Both the position numbers and the translations under genes were made by a program. Shown here one piece after another: positions 25,117-32,645 of a stretch of DNA of 64,000 bases. Position 1 is the stretch's first letter; every line of letters begins with the position of its first letter. This DNA is from DATKJS01 sp964551995 (GTDB lineage: Bacteria; Acidobacteriota; Aminicenantia; Aminicenantales; Saccharicenantaceae), in assembly GCA_964551995.1 (NCBI GenBank), contig CAZKFD010000016.1, positions 1-64,000 on the forward strand, written 5' to 3'. Under the pieces are notes generated by a model. It was not told where the DNA came from and ran no database searches. It saw only the letters and a list, made by a program, of their open reading frames with translations.

Positions 25117-26607
25117 CTATTCCGGTTTCACCTCCAGCTCGGGGGCCAGATGGGCCAGGATCTCCGCTTCCGGGAGCCCGTCCCCCGGCGCGGGGAAGGC
25201 CGGCTCGAAGGACTGGGTGAGGCCCTGAACATTCGTATAGGAACCTTTTTTTTCGGCCGGGACCGCCGCGGGCAGAATCACATCGAAGGCAGCATCCTGT
25301 CCGGTTTTATGGGCTGAAACGAGATATTTCCGCCGGACCCTGTTCAGGCAGGAGGCGTACGCTTCCGGGGAAAAATGCTCGGCGAGATAAGGGCCGAACA
25401 CAATCAGCAGGTCGGTGGACGCGGCCAAGCGCCCGGCGTCCGGCAGTTCCCGCTTGAAGCCGAGGGCCGCCGCGCCCTGGCCGTTCGGGGCCCTCTCTGC
25501 CGTGAGGAGGTAGCCGTCGGCCTGACCTGGCAGGGGGTCGGCGAAAAAGAGGCTCCGGACTCGCAGGGCGCCGGAAAGAAGCTTTTGAGCCAGCGCCAGC
25601 TCTTCGTTTGTCAGGAAGCTGTTCAGGACGACGGAGATCCGCTCTTCCCGGCCGGCCTCGGTAAGGGCCCGGATCTCCCCGGCCATTCCCTTCAAGACGG
25701 ACCCCCAGCTGGGCCGCGGCGGGGCGTCGTCGCTACCCGGGTTCACTGTGATCCGGGTGCGGCGGTTCTCTTCGATGTCGGGATAGTCGTACCGGCCGTA
25801 ATCGCAGATCCACCAGCCGTTGACGTCCGGGTTCTCGGCCGGGATGAGGCGGTAGACCTTCCTCCGGTCCCCGCGCAGCGGGTAGCCGCTCGACCACTGG
25901 ATGACGATGGCGCAGCCCCGGCTGCAGCGCGGGCAGACCGTCCGCGAGTTCTCCATGAACCAGACGCGCGTCTTGAACCGGAAATCCCGGTCCGTGATGG
26001 CCCCGACGGGACAGATGTCGACGAGGTTGCCGGAATAATTATTCCGGATCTCGGCTCCGGCGTCGATGCCGACCTCGGACCGGACGCCGCGCTCGAAGAT
26101 CCCCAACTCCCCGGTTTTCGTCACGAGCTGCAGGAACCGGACGCACCGGTTGCAGAGAACACAGCGCTCGCGGTCGAGAAGGAGCCGCGGCCCGATCCGG
26201 ACGAGCTTCGACTTCTTTTCCTTGGCTTCGAGAAAGACGCTCCCGTACCGGCCGTGCCGATCATAGTAATCCTGGAGATAGCACTCACCGGCCTTGTCGC
26301 AGATCGGGCAGTCGAGGGGATGGTCGGCGAGGAAAAACTCAAGAACGTCCTGGCGGGCCTGCAGCACCTGGGGAGTGGACGTCCAGACCTTCATGCCTTC
26401 CCGGACGACCGTCGAGCAGGCCAGGTCGAGCTTGGGAAGTCCCTCAATCTCGACCAGGCACATCCGGCAGCTTCCTTCGGGTTCAAAGGCCGGGTGATAG
26501 CAAAAGCGCGGGATGACGATGCCGATTCTCTCGGCGGCCTTGAGGATCGTCGTCCCGGACGCGACCCGGAGGGCCCGGCCGTCGATCTGGATGTTGACTT
26601 CGGCCAT
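25117..26607 (-). CDS. nuoG: NADH-quinone oxidoreductase subunit G, short form
   Basis: 496 aa from ATG 26607 (MAEVNIQIDG). The N-terminal 2Fe-2S domain has CYHPAFEPEGSCRMC and a later Cys. DHPLDCPICDKAGECYLQDY gives the His/Cys cluster, ERCVLCNRCVRFLQ a further 4Fe-4S site, and CPRCSRGCAI with a distal Cys another. The molybdopterin-like C-terminal domain is shorter than in the 680-900 residue NuoG of many bacteria. It lies between nuoF and nuoH with gaps of five and four bases. Confidence 0.9.
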   Translation of the reverse strand: MAEVNIQIDGRALRVASGTTILKAAERIGIVIPRFCYHPAFEPEGSCRMCLVEIEGLPKLDLACSTVVREGMKVWTSTPQVLQARQDVLEFFLADHPLDCPICDKAGECYLQDYYDRHGRYGSVFLEAKEKKSKLVRIGPRLLLDRERCVLCNRCVRFLQLVTKTGELGIFERGVRSEVGIDAGAEIRNNYSGNLVDICPVGAITDRDFRFKTRVWFMENSRTVCPRCSRGCAIVIQWSSGYPLRGDRRKVYRLIPAENPDVNGWWICDYGRYDYPDIEENRRTRITVNPGSDDAPPRPSWGSVLKGMAGEIRALTEAGREERISVVLNSFLTNEELALAQKLLSGALRVRSLFFADPLPGQADGYLLTAERAPNGQGAAALGFKRELPDAGRLAASTDLLIVFGPYLAEHFSPEAYASCLNRVRRKYLVSAHKTGQDAAFDVILPAAVPAEKKGSYTNVQGLTQSFEPAFPAPGDGLPEAEILAHLAPELEVKPE

Positions 26608-26612
26608 CTCCC

Positions 26613-27860
26613 TCACCGGGGAATCAGGTCCCCGAGCTCCTTTTCGAACTTTCCGACGATGGACAGGACGGGAAACGCCGCCGCGTCTCCCATCGGGCAC
26701 AGCGTTCTCCCCTTCATGCCCTCCGCCAGGCGGCCGACCAGGGCCAAGTCCCCCGGCTTTCCGCAGCCGCAGGCGATTCGTTCGACGATCTTGCGGATCC
26801 AGGTCGTCCCGATGCGGCAGGGGGTGCATTGCCCGCAGGATTCGTGGGCGTAAAAACGTGCCACGATCCCGAGAACGTCGACCATGGGCGTCCGGTCGCC
26901 GACGACGATGATGCCGGCCGAACCCAACATCGACTTGGCGAGGGCCAGCGATTCGTAGTCCATGGCCACGTCGAGCTCATCCGGCGTCAGGAACGGCGCG
27001 GAGAGCCCTCCCGGACAGACAGCCTTGATCGTCTGCCCCTCGGCCGGCCCGCCCGCCCATTCGTCAATAATCCTCCGGAGCGGGGTCCCGACGGGAAGCT
27101 CATAGAGGCCGGGCCTCCTGACGGCGCCGCTCACGCCGAAGAGGCGGGTTCCCCCATCCCTCGGCAGGCCGCGGGCGATGTACACCTCGGCCCCCTGGCG
27201 GACGACCAGCGGCACGTTGGCAATCGTTTCGACGTTGTTGATTACGGTCGGCGCCCGGAAAAGCCCGACCACCGCCGGGAAAGGCGGCCTCAGCCGCGGC
27301 CATCCCTTCTTCCCTTCGATGGACTCGAGGAGGGCCGTTTCCTCCCCGCAGATATAGGACCCCGCGCCCCGGTAGACGATGACTTCGAGGTCGAACCCGG
27401 TCCCGAAAATGCCTGTCCCCAGGAATTTCTCCCGCCGCGCCTCTTCGATCGACGCCTCGAGCCGGCGCGCGATGGCTTCGTATTCTCCACGGATATAGAT
27501 ATAGGCCTTATGGATGCCGACGGCATAGCTGGTCAGGATAACGCCTTCGAGCAGGAGATGGGGATTGCGGGTCAGGATGGCCCGGTCTTTGAAGGTTCCG
27601 GGCTCCCCTTCGTCCGCATTGACACAAAGGTATCTGGGCCGTTCGTCCTGCTGCGGCACGAACGACCACTTCGACCCCGCGGGGAATCCGGCCCCTCCCC
27701 TTCCCCTGAGGTTGGCCTTCTTGACCTCGTCCATAACCTGCTGCGGCGTCCTGGACAGGAGGGCCGTGCGGGCGGCCGCGTATCCGCCCCGGCCGACGTA
27801 CGACGCAAGACGGAACGAGCTCCCGTCGGCAGGAAGGAGCACTGCCGTTGCGTCCGTCAT
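26613..27860 (-). CDS. nuoF: NADH-quinone oxidoreductase subunit F
   Basis: 415 aa from ATG 27860. LRGRGGAGFPAGSKWSFV near residue 50 binds NADH/FMN, GAGSYICGEETALLESIEGK continues the flavin site, and ESCGQCTPCRIGT plus CGCGKPGD near the end bind cluster N3. It is the NADH-oxidising subunit, so this complex I uses NADH, unlike the NuoEFG-less types. Starts one base after nuoE. Confidence 0.95.
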   Translation of the reverse strand: MTDATAVLLPADGSSFRLASYVGRGGYAAARTALLSRTPQQVMDEVKKANLRGRGGAGFPAGSKWSFVPQQDERPRYLCVNADEGEPGTFKDRAILTRNPHLLLEGVILTSYAVGIHKAYIYIRGEYEAIARRLEASIEEARREKFLGTGIFGTGFDLEVIVYRGAGSYICGEETALLESIEGKKGWPRLRPPFPAVVGLFRAPTVINNVETIANVPLVVRQGAEVYIARGLPRDGGTRLFGVSGAVRRPGLYELPVGTPLRRIIDEWAGGPAEGQTIKAVCPGGLSAPFLTPDELDVAMDYESLALAKSMLGSAGIIVVGDRTPMVDVLGIVARFYAHESCGQCTPCRIGTTWIRKIVERIACGCGKPGDLALVGRLAEGMKGRTLCPMGDAAAFPVLSIVGKFEKELGDLIPR

Positions 27861-27861
27861 T

Positions 27862-28335
27862 CTACTCGAGCTCCTTGAGCAGGGCGTCCACGCGGTCCCG
27901 GGTGACGGGGCCGTAATCATCGTCGTTCACCATCAGGCATGGGGCGTGATCGCAATTGCCGAGGCATTCGACCTCGAGCAGCGTGAATTTCCCGTCGGGC
28001 GTCGTTTCGCCCGGCTTGACGGCGAGCCGGGTCTCGAGATGCGCAACGAGGTCCGCCGCGCCGGCCATGACGCAGCTGATGTTGCGGCAGACCTGGATCA
28101 CATACCGTCCCGCCGGCTTTCGGCGGAGCATCGTATAGAAAGACAACACTTCTCCGATTCGCAACGGCGGAACGCCGAGCTTTGCGGCCGTCCAGGCCAC
28201 CGCTTCGGGGGAAATGAATCCCTGCTCCCGTTGGATGAGCTGGAGGACGGGCAGCAGGGCGGCCTCCCGCTTCGGGCTGCGGGAGATGATCTCGTCGACC
28301 CGCTTCTCGGCGCCCGCGGACAGGACGAAGCTCAT
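27862..28335 (-). CDS. nuoE: NADH-quinone oxidoreductase subunit E
   Basis: 157 aa thioredoxin-like [2Fe-2S] subunit. Cluster N1a ligands are CRNISC (about residue 84) and CLGNCDHAPC (about 124). Overlaps the end of nuoD by four bases (ATGA). Confidence 0.93.
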   Translation of the reverse strand: MSFVLSAGAEKRVDEIISRSPKREAALLPVLQLIQREQGFISPEAVAWTAAKLGVPPLRIGEVLSFYTMLRRKPAGRYVIQVCRNISCVMAGAADLVAHLETRLAVKPGETTPDGKFTLLEVECLGNCDHAPCLMVNDDDYGPVTRDRVDALLKELE

Positions 28336-29657
28336 CGGTCGAGCTCCCCTCCGATCATGTTCATGGATCCGAACGTCGGGATGACGTCGGCGACGAAACG
28401 GCCCCGCACAAGCTGCTCGAGCGCCGAGAGAACGTGGAAGCAGGGGGCCCTGACATGAAGCCGATAGGGGCGGTCGGTCCCGTCGGACACGATGTAGAAG
28501 CCGACCTCGCCGTTCCCTCCCTCGACGGAGAAATACACGTCCCCCTTTGGCGGCCGGATGCCGTATCCGTCCATGAAGAAGAGGAAGTGGCTGATAAGGC
28601 CTTCCATGGTCGTATACGTGTCCTCTTTGGGCGGGACGACGACCGGCGCGTCCCCGGTCAGGATGCGGGGATAGACGTCCGCCTCCGACCCTTCAAGGTT
28701 CGGCGACAGGCGGATTCTCTGTGGCGGCTTCTGCAGCCGCCCGAGCCGCAGGGCCTCGGTCGGCTCGATTTCGTCCGCTTTCACCCTCGGCTTCGAGTCC
28801 GGGATGAGGCCGGAAGTCTGCTCGCAGAGCCGTAGGCTTTGCTCCATCTCCCGCATCCGGACGCTGTACCGGTCGTAGTTGTCTCCCTGCTCGCCGAGGG
28901 GGACCTCGAACTCCAGGCGGTCATAGATGAGGTACGGATGGGCCTTCCGGACATCATAAGAAACTCCGGCGGATCGGAGGCACGGCCCCGTCCAGCCGTG
29001 GGAGATCGCATCCTCCTTCGAGATCGATCCGATGCCGCGGGTCCGGTTGAGGAAGATCTGGTTCTTGTCGAGGAGGCCGGCGACGTCCCGGAGCGCGCGG
29101 CGCGTCTCCCGGACGGCCGTCCGGACCGAGCTCTGCCATCCCTCGTGGAGGTCGGCCCGCACTCCCCCGATCCGGATATAGGAGGTCAGCATGCGGCTCC
29201 CGGTTGTGAATTCGACGACATCCCAGAGGTATTCCCTGGCCTTCATCATGTACAGGAAGACGGAGAAGGCGCCGTTCTCCATCGCCATGGCGCCGAGGCA
29301 GGTCAGATGGTCCGAGATGCGGGTGAGCTCGCTCATCAGAACGCGGATCTGCTGGGCCCGCTCCGGGACGCGAACGCCCAGCAGCTTTTCCATGGTCATC
29401 GCATACCCGAGGTTGTTGATCAGGGGCGAAACGTAATTCAGCCGGTCGACATAAGGCAGCAGGTTGAAATACGTCCGGTTCTCGCACGTCTTCTCGAAGC
29501 CGCGGTGCAGATATCCGATGTCCACTTCGGCGTTGAGGATCTTTTCGCCCTCGAGCTCGAGCATAATCCGGAAGGTGCCGTGCATAGCGGGATGCGACGG
29601 CCCCATGTTGAGGAGCATGGTGTCCGGCCGGGCGTCCTTCTGGAGTTTCGTTTCCAT
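28332..29657 (-). CDS. nuoD: NADH-quinone oxidoreductase subunit D
   Basis: 441 aa, slightly longer than the usual 400 or so. NMGPSHPAMHGTFR near residue 17, YLHRGFEKTCENRTY near 49 and the C-terminal FGSMNMIGGELDR are diagnostic of the 49-kDa subunit that lines the quinone pocket. One base after nuoC, so transcription and translation are tight. Confidence 0.95.
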   Translation of the reverse strand: METKLQKDARPDTMLLNMGPSHPAMHGTFRIMLELEGEKILNAEVDIGYLHRGFEKTCENRTYFNLLPYVDRLNYVSPLINNLGYAMTMEKLLGVRVPERAQQIRVLMSELTRISDHLTCLGAMAMENGAFSVFLYMMKAREYLWDVVEFTTGSRMLTSYIRIGGVRADLHEGWQSSVRTAVRETRRALRDVAGLLDKNQIFLNRTRGIGSISKEDAISHGWTGPCLRSAGVSYDVRKAHPYLIYDRLEFEVPLGEQGDNYDRYSVRMREMEQSLRLCEQTSGLIPDSKPRVKADEIEPTEALRLGRLQKPPQRIRLSPNLEGSEADVYPRILTGDAPVVVPPKEDTYTTMEGLISHFLFFMDGYGIRPPKGDVYFSVEGGNGEVGFYIVSDGTDRPYRLHVRAPCFHVLSALEQLVRGRFVADVIPTFGSMNMIGGELDR

Positions 29658-29658
29658 C

Positions 29659-30138
29659 TCAGTCCTTCAAGGGGATCAGAGGTTGTTCCTTCCGCCATGG
29701 ATAGTCCTTGCGGAGCGGGTGACCTTCGAACTCTTCGTACATCAGGAGGCGCCTCAGGTCGGGGTGCCCGATGAAGCCGACGCCGAACATGTCGAAGACC
29801 TCGCGCTCGAGCCAGTCGGCGTTCTTCCACAGCCCGGACAGGGAATCGACGACGGGATTCCCGCCCGGCAGCGACGTCTTGATCCTGAGGCGGCGGTTCC
29901 GGCTCAGCGAAAAGAGGTGATAGACCATCTCGAAGCGGTTTTCTGAGGCCAGGAAATCGACGCACGTCGCGTCGAGGAGGACGGCGTAGTCGAACGGCGC
30001 GGCCCGCAGTCCCGACATCAGCGCGAGGAGGTTCTCCCTCCGGACGACAAGAACCTGGTCGCCGAGGGATTCCGCGTAAGACTCGATCCCGGCGGAGAAC
30101 CTCGCGCGGATCTCCTCGATCAGGTCCTCTTTTTCCAT
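29659..30138 (-). CDS. nuoC: NADH-quinone oxidoreductase subunit C
   Basis: 159 aa from ATG 30138 (MEKEDLIEEI), overlapping nuoB by 19 bases. The C-terminal block WLEREVFDMFGVGFIGHPDL and HPLRKDYPW is the conserved 30-kDa subunit signature. Separate from nuoD, not fused as in E. coli. Confidence 0.93.
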   Translation of the reverse strand: MEKEDLIEEIRARFSAGIESYAESLGDQVLVVRRENLLALMSGLRAAPFDYAVLLDATCVDFLASENRFEMVYHLFSLSRNRRLRIKTSLPGGNPVVDSLSGLWKNADWLEREVFDMFGVGFIGHPDLRRLLMYEEFEGHPLRKDYPWRKEQPLIPLKD

Positions 30139-30596
30139 CTCCAGTCCTGTTTCTCCCGCTGGATCTTCTCCTGGAGCCTCATAAGACCATCCAGGACCAT
30201 TTCGGGCCGCGGCGGGCAGCCCGGAATATAGACGTCCACGGGGATGATCTTGTCGATGCCCTGAACGGCGGCGTAGTTTTGGTAGATGCCGCCGCTCACA
30301 GCGCAGACCCCGAAGGCTATGACCCACTTCGGCTCCATCATCTGCTCGTAAACCGTCTTGAGAACGGGCGCGAGCTTGTGGGAGACCGTGCCGACGACGA
30401 GGAGCAAGTCTGCCTGCCGGGGTGAAAAACGAATGAGCCCGGCGCCGAACCTGTCGAGGTCGAAGTGGGCGCAGGCGGTCGACATGTACTCGATGCCGCA
30501 GCAGGCCGTGACAAACGGGTAATGGAAGAGGGAGTACTTCCGGGCCCAGCCGAGAGCCGTCTCGAAGCGTGCGGAGAGGAAATCGAAGCCGCTCAT
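30120..30596 (-). CDS. nuoB: NADH-quinone oxidoreductase subunit B
   Basis: 158 aa from ATG 30596. Cluster N2 ligands are seen in FVTACCGIEYMS, FGVCAVSGG and YIPGCPPRPE. This subunit passes electrons to quinone. It overlaps nuoA by four bases. Confidence 0.95.
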   Translation of the reverse strand: MSGFDFLSARFETALGWARKYSLFHYPFVTACCGIEYMSTACAHFDLDRFGAGLIRFSPRQADLLLVVGTVSHKLAPVLKTVYEQMMEPKWVIAFGVCAVSGGIYQNYAAVQGIDKIIPVDVYIPGCPPRPEMVLDGLMRLQEKIQREKQDWRWKKRT

Positions 30597-30937
30597 GACC
30601 AGTCGAAGATCCCCTCTTTCCAGGCATAGACGAACCCTACGGCCAGGATGGCGAGATAGCCGCCGAGGGCCGCTAGCGCCGCTGGCCCGTGCGCGCGGAA
30701 AACGAGCGCCAGGGGGAAGAAGAAGGCGACCTCGACGTCGAGGAGGAGGAAGAGCAGGGCGATCATGATGAAAGGGACGCGCACCGGGCGGATGCCCGTT
30801 TGAAGGGAGGGGCTGCCGCACTCGAACGGCCGCTCCCGGGCGGGGTTCGGCTTCCGGGGCCCGAAGAGGGAATTCAGGAAGATCATGACCAGGGCTAGCA
30901 GGCCGAAAACCAGGAACGAGAGAGCGAGCGCGAGCAT
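30593..30937 (-). CDS. nuoA: NADH-quinone oxidoreductase subunit A
   Basis: 114 aa with three membrane helices (residues 1-20, 55-78, 84-106). RERPFECGSPSLQTGIRPVR with the reactive Cys of the switch loop and FLLLDVEVAFFFPLA are diagnostic of NuoA. First gene of nuoABCDEFGHI, preceded by a promoter with a palindrome. Confidence 0.93.
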   Translation of the reverse strand: MLALALSFLVFGLLALVMIFLNSLFGPRKPNPARERPFECGSPSLQTGIRPVRVPFIMIALLFLLLDVEVAFFFPLALVFRAHGPAALAALGGYLAILAVGFVYAWKEGIFDWS

Positions 30938-30954
30938 GGAACCTTCGGAGATAA

Positions 30955-30987
30955 GCGCATTCTATAGAAATGCGCCCGATTTTTCAA
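30955..30987 (-). promoter_or_regulatory. nuo operon promoter with an overlapping palindrome
   Basis: On the minus strand TTGAAA (30982-30987), 17-base spacer, TAGAAT (30959-30964). Bases 30955-30975 form an inverted repeat, GCGCATT facing AATGCGC with a TTCTATAGAA core, exactly over the -10 box. This is a candidate operator; the binding protein is unknown. Confidence 0.55.
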
Positions 30988-31084
30988 CACCGAGGGCCCG
31001 TCTGCGGGATCCGGACAGCCGCGCCCTATCGGGCCGGACGGAAAATCCTGCCGGCCGGAGCCGGCGAAGCGCGGCGGAACAGAG

Positions 31085-32488
31085 CTAACCGTTCAGGATG
31101 TGCAGGGCCTCATGCTTGGCCTTCAAGGCCGCTTCGCCGACGCCCTCGGACAGGCTGGGGTGGATATAGATCAGCGACGCGACCTCGGCCAGCTTCAGCC
31201 GCTTCGAAACGGCCAGGGTCAGCTCGGGGATCAAATCCGAGGCTCCCGGAGCGACGATATGAGCGCCGATCACGACGTCCGCGGCGTCGGCGACGATCTT
31301 GATCATGCCGTCCGTCGCGTCCATCGTCATGGCCCGGCCGCTCGCCTGGAGGGGAAAGATACCAGTCTGGACATTGATCCCTTTCCCCTCGGCCTCCTCC
31401 TGGGTCAGCCCCACGGAGGCGAACTCCGGCTCGGTGAAGACGGCCATGGGGAGAGCGGCCTCGTCGGTCCGGCGCGCAAGCCCTGAGGCCTTCTCGACGG
31501 CCACGACGCCCTCGTGGTAGGCCTTGTGGGCGAGAAGCTTGCCGCCGACGGCGTCGCCGACAGCGTAGATTCCCGGCGTGCTCGTTTCAAGCTTGTCATT
31601 GACCTCGATAAATCCGCCGCGGTTAAGGGCAAGGAATGGAGTCCCGTCGAAGAGGTCATCCGTCCGCGGCGTGCGCCCGGCGGCGAGGAGGACCTTTTCC
31701 CCTGTATATGCGAAGGGTTTGCCCGTCCGCAGGTTCGTTCCCTCGAGCGTCGCCCCGTCCTCGCCCAATTCAGCCGCCTCGATCTTCATCCGCGTGAATA
31801 CCTTCGGGCCGCACTTCTTGAACACGCGCTCGAGGCGTGCCGCGGCCTCCTTGTCCGAGCCGGGCAGGATCGTCGGCAGGATCTCGAGCACGGTCACATC
31901 CGTCCCGAGCCTCTGGTAGATCGAGCCGATCTCGAGGCCGATGGCCCCGGCGCCGACAACGAGGAGACTCTTTGGGACCTCTGTGAATTCCAGGGCTTCC
32001 GTGCTCGTGACGACCGTCCGGCCGTCCGGTTGGAGGAAAGGCAGGCCGGCCGCGCGGCTGCCCGTCGCGATGATGACCGAGCCGGCCTCGTAGACCCTCT
32101 CTTCCACCGCCGTGCGCACCGTCACGATCCTATCCTCCCCGAGCCGGGCCATGCCCTTGACGATCTCGACCCGCCCCTTTTCGAGCAGGAAGACGATCCC
32201 GTTGACGAGCCTGTCGACGACAGATGCCCGGCCGTCCTGAACCTTCTTCCAGTCGAGCGAAATCTGCCCGACCGGGCCGGAGAGCGTCTTCATGGCCTTG
32301 ACCTCGCTCAGGACCTTGGTCTGGTGGAGAAGGTACTTCGTTGGGATGCAGCCGTAGTTGATGCAGGTGCCTCCCACGCGGTCCTCTTCGATGAGCGTGA
32401 CGGCTTTCTTGAGCTGGGCGGCCCTCATGGCGGCCAGATAGCCGCCGGGGCCTCCTCCGATGATGACGATGTCTCTTCTCTCGGCCAT
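31085..32488 (-). CDS. lpdA: Dihydrolipoamide dehydrogenase
   Basis: 467 aa from ATG 32488. N-terminal FAD site IVIIGGGPGGYLAAMRAA, redox disulfide GGTCINYGCIPTKYLLH, NAD site VVGAGAIGLEIGS near residue 180, and C-terminal dimer domain with IYIHPSLSEGV holding the catalytic His. It oxidises dihydrolipoamide in 2-oxoacid dehydrogenase or glycine-cleavage complexes. No E1 or E2 gene is adjacent, so its complex is encoded elsewhere. Divergent from the Fe-S oxidoreductase gene. Confidence 0.93.
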   Translation of the reverse strand: MAERRDIVIIGGGPGGYLAAMRAAQLKKAVTLIEEDRVGGTCINYGCIPTKYLLHQTKVLSEVKAMKTLSGPVGQISLDWKKVQDGRASVVDRLVNGIVFLLEKGRVEIVKGMARLGEDRIVTVRTAVEERVYEAGSVIIATGSRAAGLPFLQPDGRTVVTSTEALEFTEVPKSLLVVGAGAIGLEIGSIYQRLGTDVTVLEILPTILPGSDKEAAARLERVFKKCGPKVFTRMKIEAAELGEDGATLEGTNLRTGKPFAYTGEKVLLAAGRTPRTDDLFDGTPFLALNRGGFIEVNDKLETSTPGIYAVGDAVGGKLLAHKAYHEGVVAVEKASGLARRTDEAALPMAVFTEPEFASVGLTQEEAEGKGINVQTGIFPLQASGRAMTMDATDGMIKIVADAADVVIGAHIVAPGASDLIPELTLAVSKRLKLAEVASLIYIHPSLSEGVGEAALKAKHEALHILNG

Positions 32489-32585
32489 GGCTATTCCTTT
32501 CATCATGTCGCGGAATCTTCATTATATGCATTTCGAACGCTCGAGGTAAGGGGATCCGCTCCCGGGAGGTCGTGTCGCGCTTTCC

Positions 32586-32614
32586 TTGACACGCCCGCGG
32601 CAAACCTGTAAAAA
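32586..32614 (+). promoter_or_regulatory. Promoter of the membrane Fe-S oxidoreductase gene
   Basis: TTGACA (32586-32591), 17-base spacer, TAAAAA (32609-32614), with AAAGGAGG and the ATG at 32646 following. The divergent dihydrolipoamide dehydrogenase has a TATAAT on the other strand at 32521-32526 without a clear -35. Confidence 0.6.
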
Positions 32615-32645
32615 AAGGTCGCAAGCGCAGAAAAGGAGGCGCGTC

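Noticed and set aside
25375..26853. 492-aa plus-strand reading frame opposite nuoG
   Set aside because: Antisense to a well-supported Fe-S subunit; no motif of its own.
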